Of a DNA stretch of 56,176 nucleotides, positions 29,178 to 39,323 are shown in pieces. A program made the translations under genes and the position numbers. How positions within the stretch are numbered: the stretch's first letter is position 1; the number at the start of each line of letters is the position of its first letter. The DNA is from Candidatus Omnitrophota bacterium. Its GTDB lineage: Bacteria; Omnitrophota; Gorgyraeia; 2-01-FULL-45-10. Where the stretch lies: contig JAFGJL010000079.1 of the NCBI GenBank assembly GCA_016929115.1, positions 1 to 56,176 on the forward strand, read 5' to 3'. The notes under the pieces are model-generated. The model was not told the origin of the DNA. It searched no databases and saw only the letters and a program-made list of their open reading frames with translations.

Positions 29178-29918
29178 TCACGCCTTCCTGGCCTTGATTA
29201 TGAGTATATCGCCGAAAAGCAGCGCCGGATGCAGCAACATCTCGTTGTACGCTCTATTGAAATGTGTATTCGCCCATCTCAATATATGCGCGATGGGACG
29301 AAGAAGAAACGGCGTTCTTTCCCGCGCGTTATTCGCCGTGATCGTTTCGACCATAAAGCCGGTTTCGTTCAGGATGAGCTCCAATTCCGGAAAGCCGACG
29401 GGATTTATATGCGCCCGCAACGACTTGTCCGCTATGTCGATCCTGGAATTGAAATACCTGTAAGAGCCGAACAGCAGGAACTTTATCCGCGAGGCGATGC
29501 TTGCGATATTTGGAGTGGTCACGACCAATTTTCCCTGCGGCCTTAAGACCCGCGCGAGCTCCCGTGCCAGATGATGGGGGTTCTCAAGGTGTTCTATGCC
29601 TTCCACGCAAATCGCGTAATCGAAAGACGAATCGGGATACTCGATGGCCCCATTGAGGTCTCCCGTCTTGAAATCGATGTTCGCTCCGTGGGCCTTAAAC
29701 ACGCGGCCGTTTATATCAAGCGCCGAAACGGTGAACCCGATATCGCTCAGCGCCTTCGACAGGGCCCCTTCTCCGGCGGGCGCGTCCAGGACCCTACCCC
29801 TCCTCTCTTCGCCGAGAAGCTCCAGGACTTTTTGGTGCACTCCCGGGCCCGCATTGGGACGCAGCATATCATCGTCCTTCCAAAAGTTTGGCGTAAATGT
29901 TTTCGATCTTCCTGACAT
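29178..29918 (-). CDS. Class I SAM-dependent methyltransferase
   Basis: 246 aa; VLDAPAGEGALSKALSDIGF, SFDYAICVEGIEHLENPHHLAREL; internal start near 29867 also possible. Confidence 0.82.
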   Translation of the reverse strand: MSGRSKTFTPNFWKDDDMLRPNAGPGVHQKVLELLGEERRGRVLDAPAGEGALSKALSDIGFTVSALDINGRVFKAHGANIDFKTGDLNGAIEYPDSSFDYAICVEGIEHLENPHHLARELARVLRPQGKLVVTTPNIASIASRIKFLLFGSYRYFNSRIDIADKSLRAHINPVGFPELELILNETGFMVETITANNARERTPFLLRPIAHILRWANTHFNRAYNEMLLHPALLFGDILIIKARKA

Positions 29919-31002
29919 TTGATCCGATGCTGAAAAGGCTTTCCGCCCTTTTCCTTCCCGCCAGGCCCATCGCGGTCCTCTTTGACCTATCGTTTATCAG
30001 CATCGCAAGCGCTTCCGCCATAGCCTTGGGCTTGCCGGGAGCGACCAATATGCCGCTGACACCATCCTCTATGATCTCGGGCGTCCCGCCTGAATCCGTG
30101 CCAACCACAGGCTTGCCCGACGCCATCGCCTCGATTATGACCCGTCCGCAAGCTTCGGCATCAGAGGCAAGGACAAATAGATCGGTCGCCGCGTAAACTT
30201 CCGGCATGTCCTTTCTGAGCCCCGTAAATACCACCGCTTCGTTCAGCGGGAAAACGGCCGCCAGATCTTTAAGCCGCGCTTCGCGCTCTTTATCTGTATC
30301 GAACACCGCTCCCCCGGCTACCAGGAACTTAAGCCTTCTTTGGGGCATATCCCTCAGGAGTATTTTTGCCGCCTCAAAAAATGTCTCATGCCCTTTCGAT
30401 CGATGGAACCGCGAGGCGATTCCGACTACAGTCTCATCTGCCTTTACGCCGAATCCTTCCCGCACTTTTTGCCCGTTCACCGATGGGCTGAAGAGCCCTG
30501 TATCCACGCCGTTATGTACCACCGTCACTTTTGCCGGGAGCGCGCCCCTCCTCATAAAACGGCGCGCGATGGCGCCGGAATTACAGATGATCCTGTCCGG
30601 TAAAAACGAGAGGCTCCTTTCGGGATCGATGAGTTCGTTCGCGATGAGATTGCGCTCGTGCCACACTACCGGCACGCGGGCTTCTCTTCCCGCGGCAGAG
30701 CCGTAGAGATGAGTGCGGATGCTGTTCGAGTGGATGATGCGGATATCCTTCTCCTTGACGACGCGCGCCAATTTTTTAAATGCCCGGAATACCCCGGCGA
30801 GCGCCCTCACCTTCGGGAAGGGGATAAAAAGAACCTCGATGCCGGCCTTCGCAAGTTCTTCCGACAGCGGCCCCGGCTCAGGCAATACGAATATAGGATC
30901 AAATCTCGTCTTGTCGATATTTTTGACGAGGTTCAGGAGGCTGTATTCCGCGCCGGCGATCCTGGATGTCTCATGCAGATACAGTATGTTCGTTATGTTC
31001 AT
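29869..31002 (-). CDS. Glycosyltransferase family 4
   Basis: 377 aa; GIASRFHRSKGHETFFEAA, EAMASGKPVVGTDSGGTPEIIEDG. Confidence 0.88.
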   Translation of the reverse strand: MNITNILYLHETSRIAGAEYSLLNLVKNIDKTRFDPIFVLPEPGPLSEELAKAGIEVLFIPFPKVRALAGVFRAFKKLARVVKEKDIRIIHSNSIRTHLYGSAAGREARVPVVWHERNLIANELIDPERSLSFLPDRIICNSGAIARRFMRRGALPAKVTVVHNGVDTGLFSPSVNGQKVREGFGVKADETVVGIASRFHRSKGHETFFEAAKILLRDMPQRRLKFLVAGGAVFDTDKEREARLKDLAAVFPLNEAVVFTGLRKDMPEVYAATDLFVLASDAEACGRVIIEAMASGKPVVGTDSGGTPEIIEDGVSGILVAPGKPKAMAEALAMLINDRSKRTAMGLAGRKRAESLFSIGSNVRKIENIYAKLLEGR

Positions 31003-32063
31003 GATCTCGCGATATCCAATAAATCCGCTATCCTGTTCTTATAAGTATGCTTTTCATGGGCTTTTTCATATGAGCGCGCCGCTATCGCCGACCTCTCATC
31101 GGGATGCTCCAGATAATACGCGATCTTGCGCCGCAGATCATCGGTATCCGCATAAGTGACGATCTCCTCCCCGGCTTTGTAAAGGGCGCTTATCTGTGAC
31201 GCGCGATTTGTGAGCAGGAAACCGCCCGATGCCGGGACCTCAAAGAGCCGCGGCGTGACATTGAATATCTCCTGTCCGCTTCCGAATAGCGAATGGATAT
31301 CCAGGACGATCTTTGAGGCATTATAGACCTTTACAGCCTCCTCCGCGTAGATATCTTTTTTCTGATAACGCTTGCGCAAAAGAGGCGACACCCTCTGCCA
31401 TCGCCCCCAGATCTTGATATCAAGATCGCCCACGGCCTCCAGCACCTTCTCCCGTTCTGGCGTCACCGTTCCGACGAAGGCGATGTCGCTTCCGTAATAC
31501 GCTCGCTCGTCATGCGCCAATTCCACCCGGCGGTGTATGCGCGGGTCGCATGCCAGGGGAAGCGTAGCTACGCGCTTACACCGGAGCGGCACCGACTTTA
31601 ATATCTCCTGGCTGTCGACGATGAAGACATGATCATACGCCGGCAGGACCGATGCGATAAATCCCTGCCTGCGGGGAGCGAGTAACGTATCATAAAACCA
31701 ATTTGCGCTCACCGTGCCCAGCTCCCGCCTTAAAGTCTCGAGCGTGCCGGGCAGTATATTCTCCCCGAAGAGGACGAGTAAGATGTCCGGCCTGAAACGC
31801 CTGGCCTGTTCAAGAAGCGCGTTGTTTATCTTCCGGTCGACCGTTCCCTTTATCACGGGCATATCATACGGAGACGGCGCGCGCGGGAAAAGGGGCCTTG
31901 CTACCGCTTTAAGCGCCGATATGGCCGCGTTCCGCGAGTAGGGCCGCCTGCGAAAATCAAATATCTCCACCTCGTGCCCGAGGCCCTTTAGCGCCCCGGC
32001 GCAATAGCCGCCGATGACACCGAGCGTAGCCCTGTCTTCGGGAGTTGCCAGCAAGACCTTCAT
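30999..32063 (-). CDS. CgeB-like glycosyltransferase
   Basis: Start MKVLLATPEDRATLGVIGG at 32063 preferred; FYDTLLAPRRQG, IFNVTPRLFEVPASGGFLLTNRASQISALYKAGEEIVTYAD. Confidence 0.78.
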   Translation of the reverse strand: MKVLLATPEDRATLGVIGGYCAGALKGLGHEVEIFDFRRRPYSRNAAISALKAVARPLFPRAPSPYDMPVIKGTVDRKINNALLEQARRFRPDILLVLFGENILPGTLETLRRELGTVSANWFYDTLLAPRRQGFIASVLPAYDHVFIVDSQEILKSVPLRCKRVATLPLACDPRIHRRVELAHDERAYYGSDIAFVGTVTPEREKVLEAVGDLDIKIWGRWQRVSPLLRKRYQKKDIYAEEAVKVYNASKIVLDIHSLFGSGQEIFNVTPRLFEVPASGGFLLTNRASQISALYKAGEEIVTYADTDDLRRKIAYYLEHPDERSAIAARSYEKAHEKHTYKNRIADLLDIARS

Positions 32064-32064
32064 C

Positions 32065-32670
32065 TTATTTCCATTTTCTGACGACTTTGGCCGGGATCCC
32101 CACGGCAATAGAATAAGGCGGGATACTCTCACTCACGACTGCGCCGGCGCCGATCACTGAATACGTACCGATCGTGACGCCGTCCAGGATGACGGCGTTC
32201 GCGCCTATCCATACGTTATCCTCTACCACGATCCCCTTGCCGCGCATGTCGACGCTGAAACGCGGCGTCCCCAGCTTTTCATAGTCATGCTCCGAGGCCA
32301 CGATCACCGTATGGGCGGCTATGTGAACACCCGAACCGATGCGTATACCGCCATAGCCGTAGAGAATGGAATAATCGTTGACCGAGGAGTGGCTCCCTAT
32401 CTCGATCGTCCCGCCGTTCGCCTTAAGAAGCGCGTAGGGGTATATGGTAGTGCCATCCCCTATCGTGATCCGCGCGTTCTTTCCATTAGCATAGAGCCGC
32501 GCGTAGCGTTCCAGCACCGCGCCGCCGCCGAGCGTGATCCGCCGCGCCCCTCTAAGCTCGCAGAGCGGCGAGATATACGCGCCGTTGGCGAGTCTAGCGC
32601 CGCGCGGCGCTGATATCAGCCATTTCGCGAATAGTTTTGCATGCTCCCCGTATTCCCGCATGAACACCAC
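32065..32670 (-). CDS. Hexapeptide-repeat acyltransferase
   Basis: 201 aa; left-handed beta-helix hexapeptides, VVEDNVWIGANAVILDGVTIGTYSVIGAGAVVSESIPPYSIAVGIPAKVVRKW. Confidence 0.88.
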   Translation of the reverse strand: MVFMREYGEHAKLFAKWLISAPRGARLANGAYISPLCELRGARRITLGGGAVLERYARLYANGKNARITIGDGTTIYPYALLKANGGTIEIGSHSSVNDYSILYGYGGIRIGSGVHIAAHTVIVASEHDYEKLGTPRFSVDMRGKGIVVEDNVWIGANAVILDGVTIGTYSVIGAGAVVSESIPPYSIAVGIPAKVVRKWK

Positions 32671-32677
32671 CCTTTCA

Positions 32678-34225
32678 TCATCCCGCCATAATATTCTCAG
32701 GCAGGCCCTTTAAGAATGAACGCGCCCTCTCCCTGGCAAAATCATCTAAGCCCCACTGCCATATTATATACGCGTAAACGACAAAGGCGGCGATGAGGCC
32801 GCCTATAGTGAGAGGATGCAGGATATACGGGCTGAAGTTCTTAAGCCACCACAATAATAGCCCGCATACGAACACCGGCGCGAAAGAGCGTCGGAATAGT
32901 CTTAGATACCAGGCGAAAAGGCCCTCGCCGAATAATACGGCCGCGGCTTTATGAAGGAGCGCTGTATCCAGCAATGCTCGCGCCAGAAAAGCGAGCGCCG
33001 CGCCTGTGCCGCCGAACTTCCTGATCAATATATACGCGAGCGGGACATAGAAGATCACTTCGATGATGTGAAATGCGGCGGGGATGTGCGGCTTGCCCAC
33101 GCCCTGGAGGATGTTCAGGGAAGGCCCCGCCATCGCGTTCACCAAAACAGCTACGGCAAGGATGACGAGAATAGCCGCCGAGCGCTCGGCAAAATCCTCT
33201 CCTATCCAAACAGCGAGAAAAGACCTGCCGAAAGTGGCCAGGAAAAGAACGAAGAACGCGTACAGGAAAAGGATGTAGAGGGCGCTCCTGTAATAGAGCT
33301 CTCTGCTCGCTTCCTTTTCATGCGCGCTGTCCAGACGGCTGAAAGCCGGAAAGAGGACGGTTGAAAAAGAAGAACGGATGACCGAGAGCCGGTCGGTCAA
33401 AGCGAACGGCACGGAATAATAGGTAAGATTGGAGATGGAGCGAAGCGACGCCAGGAATATCTTTTCTATGTTGAGGAATATCGGCGTGGTAACGCTTGAT
33501 ATCGTGACGAATCCGCCGAACCTGAGGAGCTTGACCAGCGCTTTTGGGTCCCAGGCAGGTCTAGCCAGGAACGGAAACAAGTTCTTGGCGCTTATCCAGT
33601 AGAGGCAGACGCCGAGCGCCTGGACGGCGACGTTCGCGACAACAACCTCTTTGAGGGAGTACCCCAGCTTAAGCAATATCACGGTAACGCTCACCTGTAA
33701 AGAACCGAGCGCTATGCCGATGCGGTTCAGGAGATCGAACCTGCCCGCTGCCTGGATGATCGCGCTCACAGAACCAAGGACCATGGAGATAAAAAATCCG
33801 GCGGAGGCCGCTATAAGCGCAAAAAGGCAGACCCCCCGCAGATCCGCCGGTATCTTCAAGATCGTGTCGGTAAAAAAACGCGCCGACGAAATTATCGCCA
33901 GCATGCCTATCAGGCCCAAAAAACCATGCGCCGCAAGGCAGGACCAGAAAGTCCTTCTCACCTCGTCCTCCTGGCCGGTGTTAAGGTAGGAAGCGACGTA
34001 TTTTATCGACGCGGCGCCCAGGCCGAGCTGCAGGAAAGCGAAATATCCGACGACCACGCTCACAAGCGCATAGATCGCATAGAGGTCGACATTGAGCGCG
34101 CGCACTATGAAAGGGGTGGCAAAGAAGGCGAGGCCGAACATCCAGGCCTGGCCGATAAAATTCCAGAGTATATTCTTTATGATGCCGTGCGACAGGCGCT
34201 CTTTCTTTGCGTCCTTACCGGTCAT
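32678..34225 (-). CDS. Polysaccharide flippase (Wzx/MATE-like)
   Basis: 515 aa polytopic membrane protein with oligosaccharide-flippase-like N-terminus (IIKNILWNFIGQAWMFGLAFFATPFIVRALN). Confidence 0.82.
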   Translation of the reverse strand: MTGKDAKKERLSHGIIKNILWNFIGQAWMFGLAFFATPFIVRALNVDLYAIYALVSVVVGYFAFLQLGLGAASIKYVASYLNTGQEDEVRRTFWSCLAAHGFLGLIGMLAIISSARFFTDTILKIPADLRGVCLFALIAASAGFFISMVLGSVSAIIQAAGRFDLLNRIGIALGSLQVSVTVILLKLGYSLKEVVVANVAVQALGVCLYWISAKNLFPFLARPAWDPKALVKLLRFGGFVTISSVTTPIFLNIEKIFLASLRSISNLTYYSVPFALTDRLSVIRSSFSTVLFPAFSRLDSAHEKEASRELYYRSALYILFLYAFFVLFLATFGRSFLAVWIGEDFAERSAAILVILAVAVLVNAMAGPSLNILQGVGKPHIPAAFHIIEVIFYVPLAYILIRKFGGTGAALAFLARALLDTALLHKAAAVLFGEGLFAWYLRLFRRSFAPVFVCGLLLWWLKNFSPYILHPLTIGGLIAAFVVYAYIIWQWGLDDFARERARSFLKGLPENIMAG

Positions 34226-35589
34226 GGCGCAGCTCCTCTCCTCCCGGCAAGCATCTCCTCAAGCACCACGATTATGGCCGCGAGGAACCAAAACGGCTCC
34301 ATGATGCGGATGATGACAAAGACGGCCGCGGACGCCGATTGCGCGAGAAGGCCGATGAACCCGGCCATAAAACCCAGGCTGACCGCCCTGGCAAAATTGT
34401 TATCTTCTGCCATGCTATAGACACGTTTCGCGGTCCTGAAGACGACTATCAAGATCCAGGCAAAGAAAGTCAAGCCGACCACGCCTGTTTCGTTGAGCAC
34501 CCTTGTATATTGGTTGTCGATGACAACGCCTGCCGGTACGCCATACCCCAGGATAGGCCTGCTCTTCCATCGCTGAAACCCCACGCCCCATGAATCTATG
34601 CGCGCCGCCACGGATTTGTCTACGGAGATCTCATTACCAAACACCCTGTATGTCTTCCAGCGATAAGCGAACGTGTCCTTGACGCGTTTGTGCACCGCGT
34701 GCGGCGCCATCAGGGGCAGAAGGACAACGCCGACTATAAGGGCAAGCAAAAGCGGCAGGCGCGCCCTTCGGTCCAGGATGATAAATGTGGCGAGCATGGG
34801 AAGGAAGCTAAGCCACCCGCCGCGGGAGAGCGTCAGGAGAAAAGACAGGAAGGCCATGCAGCATAAGACAATAAGCGCTATCGTCTTATGCTCCGTTTCC
34901 GGATACAATATGAACGCTATTATGATCGCCGTCATAAGGAGCAGGTAGCCGGCGAACGTGTTCGGCTCTCCTCCCTCCCCCTCAAAAGGCGCGGTTACAC
35001 GCCCGCCAAGAGGTGTTTGCGTGAGCGCGTATACGCATACCAGAAAACAGGTAAGCAGTAAGAAAGCGACGAACTTTTTCGCCTGTTTCGTCGTCCTTAA
35101 ATTATTTGAGACCATGAAGAAAAGCAGGAAATATTCCACATACTTGAGCACATAAAAGGCTACATGCGCGGCTTTCAACCGCCCTTCCATGATGCCGATG
35201 AAAGAGGAGATGAGGCAGGTGATGATATAAAGGAAGATGGGGATGTTGAGGGGGGTCGTCTTGAGCAGTCCCAGCTCTTTCTTGATCGCCATCTTCGCGA
35301 TCCAGCCTAAGAATACAACGATCAGAAAAACGTCGTCTGCCCGAACCACGACGGCGCGGCCGGTGACTTCGCCGATGGCGTATTCGGGCGAAAGCAACAT
35401 CGAAAATATCAATATTATGAGCGCGAGGTCGGTGTTGAAGAAAGATATGCTAAAGACAATGCTCCCGAGGATGAAGATCAGCGGATATTTCACAGGGAGG
35501 CCTATAAACGTGGATATGAGCAGGATCGCGAGAAAGGCGAGGATAATGACCACGCCGATTGTAGACTGGCCTTGTCGGTTACGCATCAT
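34222..35589 (-). CDS. O-antigen ligase/polymerase-like membrane protein
   Basis: 455 aa polytopic; LTLSRGGWLSFLPMLATF; PILGYGVPAGVVIDNQYTRVLNETGVVGLTFFAWI. Confidence 0.82.
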   Translation of the reverse strand: MMRNRQGQSTIGVVIILAFLAILLISTFIGLPVKYPLIFILGSIVFSISFFNTDLALIILIFSMLLSPEYAIGEVTGRAVVVRADDVFLIVVFLGWIAKMAIKKELGLLKTTPLNIPIFLYIITCLISSFIGIMEGRLKAAHVAFYVLKYVEYFLLFFMVSNNLRTTKQAKKFVAFLLLTCFLVCVYALTQTPLGGRVTAPFEGEGGEPNTFAGYLLLMTAIIIAFILYPETEHKTIALIVLCCMAFLSFLLTLSRGGWLSFLPMLATFIILDRRARLPLLLALIVGVVLLPLMAPHAVHKRVKDTFAYRWKTYRVFGNEISVDKSVAARIDSWGVGFQRWKSRPILGYGVPAGVVIDNQYTRVLNETGVVGLTFFAWILIVVFRTAKRVYSMAEDNNFARAVSLGFMAGFIGLLAQSASAAVFVIIRIMEPFWFLAAIIVVLEEMLAGRRGAAP

Positions 35590-35590
35590 C

Positions 35591-37519
35591 TTACGCGACC
35601 GTTTCTTTGACCTTGCCTTTTTTTCCTTCCCCTTCCTTTTCGCCGTACCGGTAATGGTAGCGGTAATAAGGATACGTCGTGATGGCCTCCGTCTGGGGTT
35701 GTGTATGGTTCAGGACGACGCCGGCGATCTTGGCTCCTGCTGATTCCAGCTGTATCTTGGCGCGTATGAGCGCCTCGCGGCTCGTCCGCCCTATCTCGTA
35801 TACGAGGACGACAGCGTCCATCTTAGGCGCCAGGATGCTCGCATCGGTGACCGGCAATACGGGCGGAACATCGAATATTATGGCGTCGAACCGGTTCTTG
35901 AGCTTTTCGATAAGTATCGACATCTCCTTGGACTTCAATATCTCCGCCGGGTTATAGGAAAGGCGGCCTGAGGGGATGATCCATATATTATCCAGTCCGT
36001 GCGTCTTCCTGATATCGTCAAAGCTCATCTCCCCCACCATGACATCCACTATGTTGTAGAGCACGTCCTTGAAGCTCACCGCGCCGGTGACGAACTCGTT
36101 CAGGCCCGGCTCGCGCTTTATGCCGAACGCTTTATCAAGGGCAGGCCGCCTCAGGTCGGCTGAGACCAGGAGCGTCTTTAACCCCGCCTGAGCCATTACT
36201 ATACCAAGATTGGACACGACGTTCGTCTTGCCCTCGCCGGGACCTGAGCTCGTCACAAGGATGGTCTTTCTGGACGGGTCAAGTTTCAAATTGGTGTTTA
36301 TATTACGGTAGGCCTCGGCCGCCGTGGAGGTCGGCTCGTAATGCGCCACGAGATAGATGGGAGATGCCTCCGCCTCTTTCTTCGCGGCCGACGGCATAAA
36401 CCTTTCCACTATCATTCCGAGAAGGCCTTTTCTCTTCTGAGTTATGCCCTTGCTGAGCGGCGGGACCAGGCCCAGCACCCTCAATTTCACCACGCGTTCT
36501 ACGTCGTCGATCGTGCCGATCGATGTATCGAGCGCTTCGAAGATAAAGGCCGACGATACGCCCAGGACGAGCCCCATGAGCAGCCCCACCATGATCCCCA
36601 TGCCCTTACCGCTCGACACAGGCATGTTCGGCATGAAGGCGGGGTCGATGATGGATACGTCGCCGACCTTCTGCGCCTCGGTGATCCTGGCCTCCTCGAG
36701 CTTCTCCTTGAGGAGGGCGTAGAGCTTCCTGTTCACTTCGACCTCCCTGACCAGGCGCGCGTATTCAAGCTGTTTCGATGACAACCCTTTCATCTGCTCG
36801 CTGAGTTCCTTGATCTGGGTCCTGAGCTCGATCACCCTGGGGTGTTTCTCGGTATATCTCTGCGTCGCCTCGGCAAGAGCGAATTGCGTATCGATCAACT
36901 TCTTTTGGATGGGATCTGCCAACATCACCGTCCTATCCTCTTCGCCGAAGCGCCGCAATTCTTCTTCCGTGACCCTCATCCTGTCTTCGAGCGCGCCGAG
37001 CTGTTCTTCGATGAATTTGCGCGTATGGCGGACCTGTTTCGCCTTTTCCGCGAGATTTTCTTCTATATAGACCTCGGCGACCGTATTGGCCAGGTCCATC
37101 GCCCTTTTCGGGCTGTCGGCCTTCGTGGAGATCCTGATCATGTTAGTCGCGCCGATCCTCTCGGTCTCGATAGATCCCTGCAGCGCGCTGACGGCCTCAT
37201 TGACCTTATTCAGCGGCGATGCTTCGGCCACCATGCCCATGCGGATCGCCGTCTTCCGCATCACATTGTAACCCTTGACCGTCTTTGTTTCCGATTCCAG
37301 CTCGTCGCCGGCGCTGTAGAGGATCCAATCGGTGAGGAGGCCGGCAACCGTCTTGCGTTCGACGATCTTTACGGTCGTGCTCGATTGGTAGACGACAGGT
37401 TCACTGGAGACATAAAAAATGGATCCCAGGGTCACGATGACCGTCACCAGGATGACCGCGGACCTTCTCTTGCGAAGTATGCGCAGGTAATCACTGATAT
37501 TAAGTTCGTATTTTGCCAA
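35591..37519 (-). CDS. Wzc-type chain-length determinant / bacterial tyrosine autokinase
   Basis: 642 aa; Wzz-like N-terminus, Walker A VTSSGPGEGKTNVVSNLG, VSADLRRPALDKAFG, C-terminal Tyr cluster TTYPYYRYHYRYGEKE; TTG start with AAGGAG upstream. Confidence 0.92.
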   Translation of the reverse strand: MAKYELNISDYLRILRKRRSAVILVTVIVTLGSIFYVSSEPVVYQSSTTVKIVERKTVAGLLTDWILYSAGDELESETKTVKGYNVMRKTAIRMGMVAEASPLNKVNEAVSALQGSIETERIGATNMIRISTKADSPKRAMDLANTVAEVYIEENLAEKAKQVRHTRKFIEEQLGALEDRMRVTEEELRRFGEEDRTVMLADPIQKKLIDTQFALAEATQRYTEKHPRVIELRTQIKELSEQMKGLSSKQLEYARLVREVEVNRKLYALLKEKLEEARITEAQKVGDVSIIDPAFMPNMPVSSGKGMGIMVGLLMGLVLGVSSAFIFEALDTSIGTIDDVERVVKLRVLGLVPPLSKGITQKRKGLLGMIVERFMPSAAKKEAEASPIYLVAHYEPTSTAAEAYRNINTNLKLDPSRKTILVTSSGPGEGKTNVVSNLGIVMAQAGLKTLLVSADLRRPALDKAFGIKREPGLNEFVTGAVSFKDVLYNIVDVMVGEMSFDDIRKTHGLDNIWIIPSGRLSYNPAEILKSKEMSILIEKLKNRFDAIIFDVPPVLPVTDASILAPKMDAVVLVYEIGRTSREALIRAKIQLESAGAKIAGVVLNHTQPQTEAITTYPYYRYHYRYGEKEGEGKKGKVKETVA

Positions 37520-37620
37520 GAGGAGAGCTCCTTTTTATAATGATATAGTTGGAGTATGGCCTTTATAGCATAAAATAGCATATAATATTGTCAATGGCAA
37601 GATTTTTATGATAGCCTGGT

Positions 37621-37662
37621 TCCCGCCCCGGCCGGGAACCATGGTTCCCGGCCGGGGCGGGA
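37621..37662. repeat. Perfect 42-bp GC-rich palindrome without a loop
   Basis: TCCCGCCCCGGCCGGGAACCATGGTTCCCGGCCGGGGCGGGA; the two 21-nt halves are exact reverse complements. Confidence 0.95.
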
Positions 37663-37676
37663 TTTTAGCCGAAAGA

Positions 37677-37705
37677 TTGACGCTCCACGGTTTTTCTGCT
37701 ACACT
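37677..37705 (+). promoter_or_regulatory. Sigma70-type promoter for the ABC transporter pair
   Basis: TTGACG-N17-TACACT, about 20 bp upstream of the ATG at 37726. Confidence 0.6.
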
Positions 37706-37725
37706 ACAAAGAGTAACAATATCCC

Positions 37726-38523
37726 ATGAAAAAGATGATCGAAGCCCAAAACATCACCAAGGATTTTCGCCCTCCTGTTTCTCTGCGTCAGATATTCCGG
37801 CCCGGGCCAGGGACCCTGGGGACAACGCGCGCGCTCGACGACATCTCATTCTCGCTCGAGAGCGGAAAACTCCTGTGCGTACTCGGCCCTAACGGCGCCG
37901 GCAAGACGACGCTTCTAAAGATAATAGCCGGCCTTATCCTGCCCGACATGGGCGCGCTCACCGTAGACGGGTTGATCCATGAAAGGGATGACGAAAGGAT
38001 AAGGTCTATGATCGGCCTGTCCTCGTTCCACGAGAAGGGCTTCTATTGGCGGCTTACCGGGCGGCAGAACCTGGAGTTTTTCGCGGCGATGTACGGCCTT
38101 GACAGCCGCGCGGCGCGCGAAAGGCTCAAAAAGCTTTTCGGGCTTTTCGGCGTCACATACCAGAACAAACGATTCGACGCCTATTCGGCCGGCATGAAGC
38201 AGAAGATCGCTATTATCAGGGCGCTTCTCAACGACCCGCGGCTTTTACTTTTCGACGAACCCACGAAGAGCCTGGACTACGGATCATCGTTTCGCCTGAT
38301 GCATTTGATCAAAGACACCCTCGTCGGCAAAGAAGGAAAGACCGTCATCTTCACCACGCATCACATGGACGAGGCGGCCGAGTTCGCGCATGTTTTTCTG
38401 ATCCTGCATAACGGAAGGCTCCTTGACGCGGGTACGATCGACGAGCTGCGGCAGAGAGTAAATAAGCCGGCGGCTTCGCTCGGCGAGATATACGTTTCGC
38501 TCACGAGAGATCGGCCATGCTGA
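37726..38523 (+). CDS. ABC transporter ATP-binding protein
   Basis: 265 aa; LGPNGAGKTTLLKIIAGL, YSAGMKQKIAIIRALLNDPRLLLFDEPTKSLD. Confidence 0.93.
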   Translation: MKKMIEAQNITKDFRPPVSLRQIFRPGPGTLGTTRALDDISFSLESGKLLCVLGPNGAGKTTLLKIIAGLILPDMGALTVDGLIHERDDERIRSMIGLSSFHEKGFYWRLTGRQNLEFFAAMYGLDSRAARERLKKLFGLFGVTYQNKRFDAYSAGMKQKIAIIRALLNDPRLLLFDEPTKSLDYGSSFRLMHLIKDTLVGKEGKTVIFTTHHMDEAAEFAHVFLILHNGRLLDAGTIDELRQRVNKPAASLGEIYVSLTRDRPC

Positions 38524-39323
38524 GAAAGATCATCGCATTCGTAAAAAAGGACTTTCTGGTAGAATCCAGCTATAGGTTCGCCCTGGCCTTCAATATATTC
38601 GGCATCCTGACAAGCCTCCTGGGATATTTCTTCATCGATAAGCTCTTCGGTCACCGCATAGTAAACCAATTGGAGGAGTTCGGGGTTAACTATTTCTCAT
38701 ACGCTCTCCTTAGCACGGCTGTCTTCGGGTATGTCGGCATGGGCTTAAGCTCTTTCTCTGAGCGCATACGTTACGAGCAGGTGGAGGGCACTCTCGAAGC
38801 GATCCTGCTGACGCCCACGCGCACAGCCACTCTGCTCACTTCCATGGCGCTGTGGAACATGCTCCTCACGACGGTGAATATAGTGATCTACGCCGTAATA
38901 GGATCGTGTGTATTCAAGATCGACTTTACGCGGGCCGATATCCCGGCCACGCTCATGGTCTTTTTCCTGACCATACTGTCGTTCAGCAGCCTGGGGATAC
39001 TATCCGCGAGCTTCATCATGGTCTTCAAAAGGGGAAATCCGGTCGGTTGGATCATTGGAGGGCTGGAAGGCCTGATAGGCGGCGTTTATTTTCCAGTCGC
39101 CGTGCTGCCGGTCTGGCTGCAAGCCCTGGCGCAATTCTTCCCGATCACGCACGCTATCCGGGCCGTTCAATTATCCGTTTACAAAGGCTATTCTATCGCC
39201 CACCTGGGGAAGGAGATATGTTTCTTATCCCTTTTTTCGATCGTTCTTCTTCCGCTTAGCTTTTTTGCGTTTAATCACAGCATAAGGAAGGCAAGGATCG
39301 ACGGGAGCTTGTCACAATATTAG
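38517..39323 (+). CDS. ABC-2 type transporter permease
   Basis: 268 aa, about 6 TM; overlaps the ATPase gene; GGLEGLIGGVYFPVAVLPVWLQALAQFFPITHAIRAVQ. Confidence 0.87.
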   Translation: MLRKIIAFVKKDFLVESSYRFALAFNIFGILTSLLGYFFIDKLFGHRIVNQLEEFGVNYFSYALLSTAVFGYVGMGLSSFSERIRYEQVEGTLEAILLTPTRTATLLTSMALWNMLLTTVNIVIYAVIGSCVFKIDFTRADIPATLMVFFLTILSFSSLGILSASFIMVFKRGNPVGWIIGGLEGLIGGVYFPVAVLPVWLQALAQFFPITHAIRAVQLSVYKGYSIAHLGKEICFLSLFSIVLLPLSFFAFNHSIRKARIDGSLSQY

